Under the pieces are notes generated by a model, which was not told the DNA's origin, made no database searches, and was given only the letters and a program-made list of their open reading frames with translations. Of a stretch of 64,000 nt of DNA, positions 60,030 to 64,000 are shown piece after piece. This DNA comes from Sediminibacterium ginsengisoli (GTDB lineage: Bacteria; Bacteroidota; Bacteroidia; Chitinophagales; Chitinophagaceae), in assembly GCF_900167075.1 (NCBI RefSeq), contig NZ_FUWH01000003.1:62001-126000 (forward strand), written 5' to 3'. Numbering within the stretch: the first letter of the stretch is position 1; the number at the start of each line of letters is the position of its first letter. A program made the translations under genes and the position numbers.

Positions 60030-61475
60030 TTAGTGGTGATGCGCATGCTCGTGAACGAACGCTTCCAGCGGTTGTTCCTCGATATGTCCCACTTTGCTCT
60101 TATAGTTCTCACCGGATGTTTTCAGTACGTACTTGATCTCCGCTATCGCAATTACAGGGAAGTATTTGGCGAAGAGGAAGAAGCATACAAAGAACAATCC
60201 GAATGTTCCTGCATAGAAACCGATCTCCCAGATGGTCGGGCTGTAGTATACAGACCAGCTGGACGGGAGATAATCCCTGTACAGTGATGTTACGATGATC
60301 ACGAAACGTTCGAACCACATACCGATGTTCACGATAATACTCATGAAGAAGGTTACGAACAGGTTTCTTCTCATCTTGCGGAACCAGAAGATCTGCGGGC
60401 TGATCACGTTACATGCCATCATACCCCAGTAGCTCCAGCCATAAGGACTGAACAGGTATGCACGGCTGTACCAGAAGGTGTAGCCCTCGTATTTGTTCTG
60501 GCTGTACCAGCCCATGAATAATTCTGTAAGATAGGCGACACCCACAATAGAACCTGTGAGTACAATTACCTTATTCATCGCTTCAATGTGACCCAGGGTA
60601 ATATAATCATCCATCTGGAACACTTTACGCACAATGATCATCAGCGTTTGTACCATCGCGAAACCTGAGAATACCGCACCCGCTACGAAGTAGGGCGGGA
60701 AGATGGTAGTATGCCAGCCAGGAATTACCGAAGTTGCGAAGTCGAATGATACGATCGTGTGTACCGAAAGTACCAGCGGTGTACTCAGACCGGCCAATAC
60801 CAGTGAGAGACTCTCATGACGCTGCCAGTGTTTGGTAGAACCCGTCCAGCCGAAAGATGCGATACCATACAGTCTCTTCCGCAGCTTGGTGAAAGCACGG
60901 TCACGTACGGTTGCAAAGTCGGGCAGCAGACCTGAATACCAGAATAATAATGATACAGTGAAGTAAGTAGAGATCGCAAATACGTCCCACAGCAGCGGAG
61001 AGTTGAAGTTCACCCATAAAGGTCCGCGTGTGTTAGGGTAAGGCAGTACGAAGAACGCCATCCATACACGGCCCATGTGGAAGATCGGGAACTGACCGGC
61101 ACACATTACGGCGAAGATGGTCATCGCTTCAGCGGCACGGTTCACACCTGTTCTCCAGCCCTGGCGGAACAGCAGGAGGATCGCAGAGATCAGTGTACCG
61201 GCGTGACCGATACCTACCCACCATACGAAGTTGGTGATATCCCAACCCCATCCCACTGTCTTGTTCAGGTTCCACTGGCCGATACCATAAGTTACCTCCC
61301 GGTACACGCTGTAGACACCAAACAGCAGTAAAGCAGCGGCTATATAGAAACCGATATACCATAACCGCGTAGGTTTCGCCTCAATAGGACGAACAATGTC
61401 TTCTGTAACCTGGTGGTAATCCTTGTCACCATCTACCAATGGTTCCCTAAGCTGTGATTCGTACTTTAAATGCAT
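60030..61475 (-). CDS. actC: Alternative complex III subunit ActC (NrfD-like)
   Basis: A 481-aa polytopic protein with about ten membrane segments, homologous to NrfD/PsrC quinol-binding proteins. Blocks: GWGWDITNFVWWVGIGHAGT, FRQGWRTGVNRAAEAMTIFA, GSTKHWQRHESLSLVLAGL and HTTIFPPYFVAGAVFSGFAM. It provides a quinol site for ACIII. It is separated from actB by 116 bases containing a hairpin. Confidence 0.95.
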   Translation of the reverse strand: MHLKYESQLREPLVDGDKDYHQVTEDIVRPIEAKPTRLWYIGFYIAAALLLFGVYSVYREVTYGIGQWNLNKTVGWGWDITNFVWWVGIGHAGTLISAILLLFRQGWRTGVNRAAEAMTIFAVMCAGQFPIFHMGRVWMAFFVLPYPNTRGPLWVNFNSPLLWDVFAISTYFTVSLLFWYSGLLPDFATVRDRAFTKLRKRLYGIASFGWTGSTKHWQRHESLSLVLAGLSTPLVLSVHTIVSFDFATSVIPGWHTTIFPPYFVAGAVFSGFAMVQTLMIIVRKVFQMDDYITLGHIEAMNKVIVLTGSIVGVAYLTELFMGWYSQNKYEGYTFWYSRAYLFSPYGWSYWGMMACNVISPQIFWFRKMRRNLFVTFFMSIIVNIGMWFERFVIIVTSLYRDYLPSSWSVYYSPTIWEIGFYAGTFGLFFVCFFLFAKYFPVIAIAEIKYVLKTSGENYKSKVGHIEEQPLEAFVHEHAHHH

Positions 61476-61492
61476 CTGGTCTTTATTTGTTA

Positions 61493-61513
61493 GCTGCAGA
61501 AACGTTCTGCAGC
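61493..61513. other. Intercistronic hairpin between actB and actC
   Basis: GCTGCAGAA (61493-61501) pairs exactly with TTCTGCAGC (61505-61513) around ACG. There is no U-tract, so it may set mRNA processing or stability between actB and actC. Confidence 0.5.
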
Positions 61514-61591
61514 CATCGTTTTAATGTTATTGTTCAACTTCTGTTTTCAAAACCCATTATCACACACTGGGTTTCGTTTTTTACATGTCGA

Positions 61592-64000
61592 TTATGCGTG
61601 TTCTTTCTCCGCGTGCTTTTCAGCTTTTTTCTCTGCGCCGTGCGCGGCTACCGCTTCGTCTGAGTTCCTCACTTTGGCGAGGTAGCTCACATTCGGCAGT
61701 ACGTGCAGCTGCTCCAGTACATAGAAGCTGCGGTTCGGGTTGTTCTTCCTGATCTTAGAGATCTCGCTCTCAGGATTGTTTACGTTTCCGAAAGTGATAC
61801 AACCGCTTGCACAAGCCTGCGCACATGCTACGTTCACATCTTTATCTTCCAGCGGACGGCTTTCTTTCTTCGCAGCCAGTTTACCTTCCTGTAAACGTTG
61901 TACACAGAATGAACATTTCTCGATCACGCCGCGTGAACGTACAGTTACATCCGGGTTGAGCACCATCCTTGTCAGGTCATCGCTCATGTTGATCACCACA
62001 TCGTTTACTTCACCTTCCTGGTTGTTCGGGAAGCTGTCTGCGCCGGTATAATCTGCCCAGTTGAAGCGACGTACTTTATAAGGACAGTTGTTCGCACAAT
62101 ACCTTGTACCGATACAACGGTTATAAGTCATCTGGTTGAGACCTTCTGTGCTGTGGTTGGTAGCAGCTACCGGACAAACGTTCTCACAAGGAGCGTTATC
62201 GCAATGCTGACACATCATCGGCTGGAATACCACGTTCGGGTTGTCCATGTCGCCACTGTAGTAGCGGTCGATACGCAGCCAGTGCATTTCATGTCCGCGC
62301 AGTACTTCCGGCTTACCTACAACAGGGATATTATTCTCAGCGTTACAAGCTACCACGCAGGCGCCGCAACCGTTACAGCTGTTCAGGTCTACGCTCATTC
62401 CCCATTTGATACCTGGTTTATCGAACACAGGATAAATGGTTCCGTCTTTTTCGAAGTTTTCGAGACCGCCCCATGGAGCCAGTTCTTTCTTCCTTTCGTT
62501 CAGGATCTCTTCCGGATCGTGTTTGTACTGAGCCAGGGTGAGTTCCTTCATCACTTCCGTACGGTTACCTTGTGTGGTATCGTAGCGGCTGTGTGTCTGG
62601 GTGAGGGCTACAGGGTATTTATCGCCGGTTACAGTAACGGTTACATCATTGTTACCGAACTTAACGTTGCTGCCGCTCAGTGCTGCGAGGATGAAGGCAT
62701 TCTTACCTACGTTCGCTGCAGCTTTACCAACTTTCTCACTGCGGCCGTAACCTACAGCGATACCGATGGTGTCCGGATGTGTACCCGGTATGATCAGGGC
62801 CGGCAGTTCGATGCTCTTGTCACCGGCAGTGATTTTTACTACTTTTTTAGGAGGATTTACTTCGTAAGCATCCGCCTGGCCGCCATTGTTCAGGTCAATA
62901 TTCAGCAGGGTCCTTGCCAAAGCAGGAGAAACGATTACGTAGTTATCCCATGTTGCGCGGGTTACCGGATCCGGTAATTCCTGCAGCCAGGGGTTAGAAG
63001 CACCCTGACCAGCACCGATACCAACTTTTTCGTACAGTACCAGCTCGATCTTACCACCTTTCTTAGCAGCAGATACAGCTGAAACTGCACCGGGAACAGC
63101 ACCACCGTTGAAGGATGCTCCGCTTGCAGCAGGTGCAGCAGCCGGGTTGATCACGCCATCCTGCAGTGCTTTATCCCAGCCGCTTTCGCCGCCGTTTTTA
63201 GCGCTCCAGTAATTCTTCAGGTACGCCAGGTAATCGGTAGAAGCACCGCTCCATTTCAGGAGGCTGTCCTGCCACTGGCGGGTTTTGAATAAAGGATAGA
63301 TGGTTGGTTGTATCAGTGAATAGTAACCTGTTTTAGGTTCTGCATCGCCCCAGCTTTCGAGGAAGTGATGATCCGGCGCCACGATCTTGCAGAGCTCGGA
63401 AGTCTCATCCATTTTGCCGTTGAAGGAGATGGTTGTTTTTACTTTTTTCAGACCGGCCTTGAATTTCTCTGCATCGAACCAGCTGTATGCCGGGTTTGCG
63501 CCATAAATGAGGAGAGTTCCTACAGTGCCGGCATTCATATCGTTCACAAGCTGTACAAAATCTGCATCAACACCCTGACGATAATTCAGCGTTGCAGCCC
63601 AGTTGATGGTCTTGCCGCCTGCTCCGATCGCTTCGTTGATCGCGTTGACGATGATCTGCTCGTTTACGTCGTTGCTTCCGCTTACTACCAGTCCTGCGCC
63701 TTTGTTCTCGTTCAGTGCTTTGGCAGCTTTCTCGATACCGGCTTTAAGCCTTGCATCGCTGATGCCTGCAACACCCTGACCGTTAACAGCACTCAGCAAT
63801 GCTGCTGCTACTGCTCCGGCTTCGGAAGGACGGTGTAAATATTTTTCATCTGCATTGGAACCGGTCATGGATGCCACACTTTCAAAATGAAAATGTTTGC
63901 TCATTTCTGGGTTCTTCTCGTTGAGTTTTTTACCTGCAGCATATTGTTTGGAAAACTCTGCAGCACCGAGCCATGTACCGAGGAAATCGGCACCCAGGCT
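61592..64000 (-). CDS. actB: Alternative complex III iron-sulfur subunit ActB, 5' end beyond the window
   Basis: The 802 readable codons continue past the right edge; the Met at 63904 is internal, since 32 in-frame codons (for example GADFLGTWLGAAEFSKQYAA) precede it. The left part resembles the molybdopterin-oxidoreductase fold that lacks the cofactor in ActB. The C-terminal part carries ferredoxin-type clusters: DLNSCNGCGACVVACNAENN, CQHCDNAPCENVCPV, RCIGTRYCANNCPY and KCSFCVQRL with ACAQACASGC, giving about four Fe-S centres. It passes electrons from quinol to the ActA/ActE hemes. The gene should begin with a Tat-like signal outside the window. Confidence 0.95.
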   Translation of the reverse strand, partial: SLGADFLGTWLGAAEFSKQYAAGKKLNEKNPEMSKHFHFESVASMTGSNADEKYLHRPSEAGAVAAALLSAVNGQGVAGISDARLKAGIEKAAKALNENKGAGLVVSGSNDVNEQIIVNAINEAIGAGGKTINWAATLNYRQGVDADFVQLVNDMNAGTVGTLLIYGANPAYSWFDAEKFKAGLKKVKTTISFNGKMDETSELCKIVAPDHHFLESWGDAEPKTGYYSLIQPTIYPLFKTRQWQDSLLKWSGASTDYLAYLKNYWSAKNGGESGWDKALQDGVINPAAAPAASGASFNGGAVPGAVSAVSAAKKGGKIELVLYEKVGIGAGQGASNPWLQELPDPVTRATWDNYVIVSPALARTLLNIDLNNGGQADAYEVNPPKKVVKITAGDKSIELPALIIPGTHPDTIGIAVGYGRSEKVGKAAANVGKNAFILAALSGSNVKFGNNDVTVTVTGDKYPVALTQTHSRYDTTQGNRTEVMKELTLAQYKHDPEEILNERKKELAPWGGLENFEKDGTIYPVFDKPGIKWGMSVDLNSCNGCGACVVACNAENNIPVVGKPEVLRGHEMHWLRIDRYYSGDMDNPNVVFQPMMCQHCDNAPCENVCPVAATNHSTEGLNQMTYNRCIGTRYCANNCPYKVRRFNWADYTGADSFPNNQEGEVNDVVINMSDDLTRMVLNPDVTVRSRGVIEKCSFCVQRLQEGKLAAKKESRPLEDKDVNVACAQACASGCITFGNVNNPESEISKIRKNNPNRSFYVLEQLHVLPNVSYLAKVRNSDEAVAAHGAEKKAEKHAEKEHA

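Noticed and set aside
1..64000. CRISPR array
   Set aside because: No regularly spaced direct repeats were found on reading both strands.

Overview
The window is a gene-dense bacterial chromosome segment that reads as Bacteroidota, most likely family Chitinophagaceae. Evidence: -7 boxes of the TAnnTTTG type, SusC/TonB-like and OMP_b-brl_3-type outer-membrane proteins, a futalosine menaquinone gene, an arginine operon with the acylornithine carbamoyltransferase variant, and an alternative complex III / caa3 oxidase cluster. No integrase, transposase or CRISPR array is visible.

Layout. 1-1,730: 5' end of an ECF sigma factor, a small lipoprotein and mqnC (all minus). 1,857-6,104: PDZ aspartyl protease, an M16 peptidase pair and a small membrane protein. 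6,229-9,211: a PadR/PspC stress-type operon behind a perfect palindromic operator. 9,331-12,614: gcvT, a zinc-ribbon protein, a short SSB and comB. 12,972-16,733: a large SWI2/SNF2 ATPase with two SWIM fingers. 17,078-20,708: YHS lipoprotein and an outer-membrane barrel protein. 20,847-29,783: arginine biosynthesis, namely a leader peptide with attenuator-like folds, GNAT acyltransferase, argG, cupin, argC, argD, argF', argB, argE, argH. Residue Val90 of ArgF' suggests succinylated rather than acetylated intermediates. 29,791-37,328: FKBP isomerase, two more outer-membrane receptors and a membrane-anchored AraC regulator. 37,351-46,227: trmB/DUF5522/alkyltransferase-like operon, serine hydrolase, small secreted proteins, a two-component system divergent from a TlpA-DUF3738 protein, and an AraC regulator. 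46,228-49,519: an AT-rich accessory patch with DUF4145, DUF3800 and an unknown small protein, bounded by copies of a dispersed repeat and by an odd tRNA gene. 49,520-64,000: an Lrp-type regulator, then a long minus-strand respiratory cluster running from actB (5' end outside the window) through actC-D-E-F, coxII, coxI, cyoE, two coxIII genes, coxIV, SCO1 and DUF420.

How they work together. The respiratory cluster encodes quinol oxidation (ACIII), electron transfer to a cytochrome oxidase, its heme and copper assembly factors, and mqnC helps supply the menaquinone. The arginine genes form almost a complete pathway from glutamate to arginine in one direction with tight or overlapping junctions.

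The most unusual signals are non-coding: (i) a 174-nt tRNA gene with a canonical acceptor, D and T arm but a 102-nt variable region, with its own promoter and terminator; (ii) an arginine leader peptide and attenuator ahead of the arg operon; (iii) a roughly 280-bp dispersed structured repeat in three copies with one compensatory base-pair change; (iv) a perfect 11-bp palindrome overlapping the PadR operon promoter. All functions are inferred by reading the sequence; no database search was possible.
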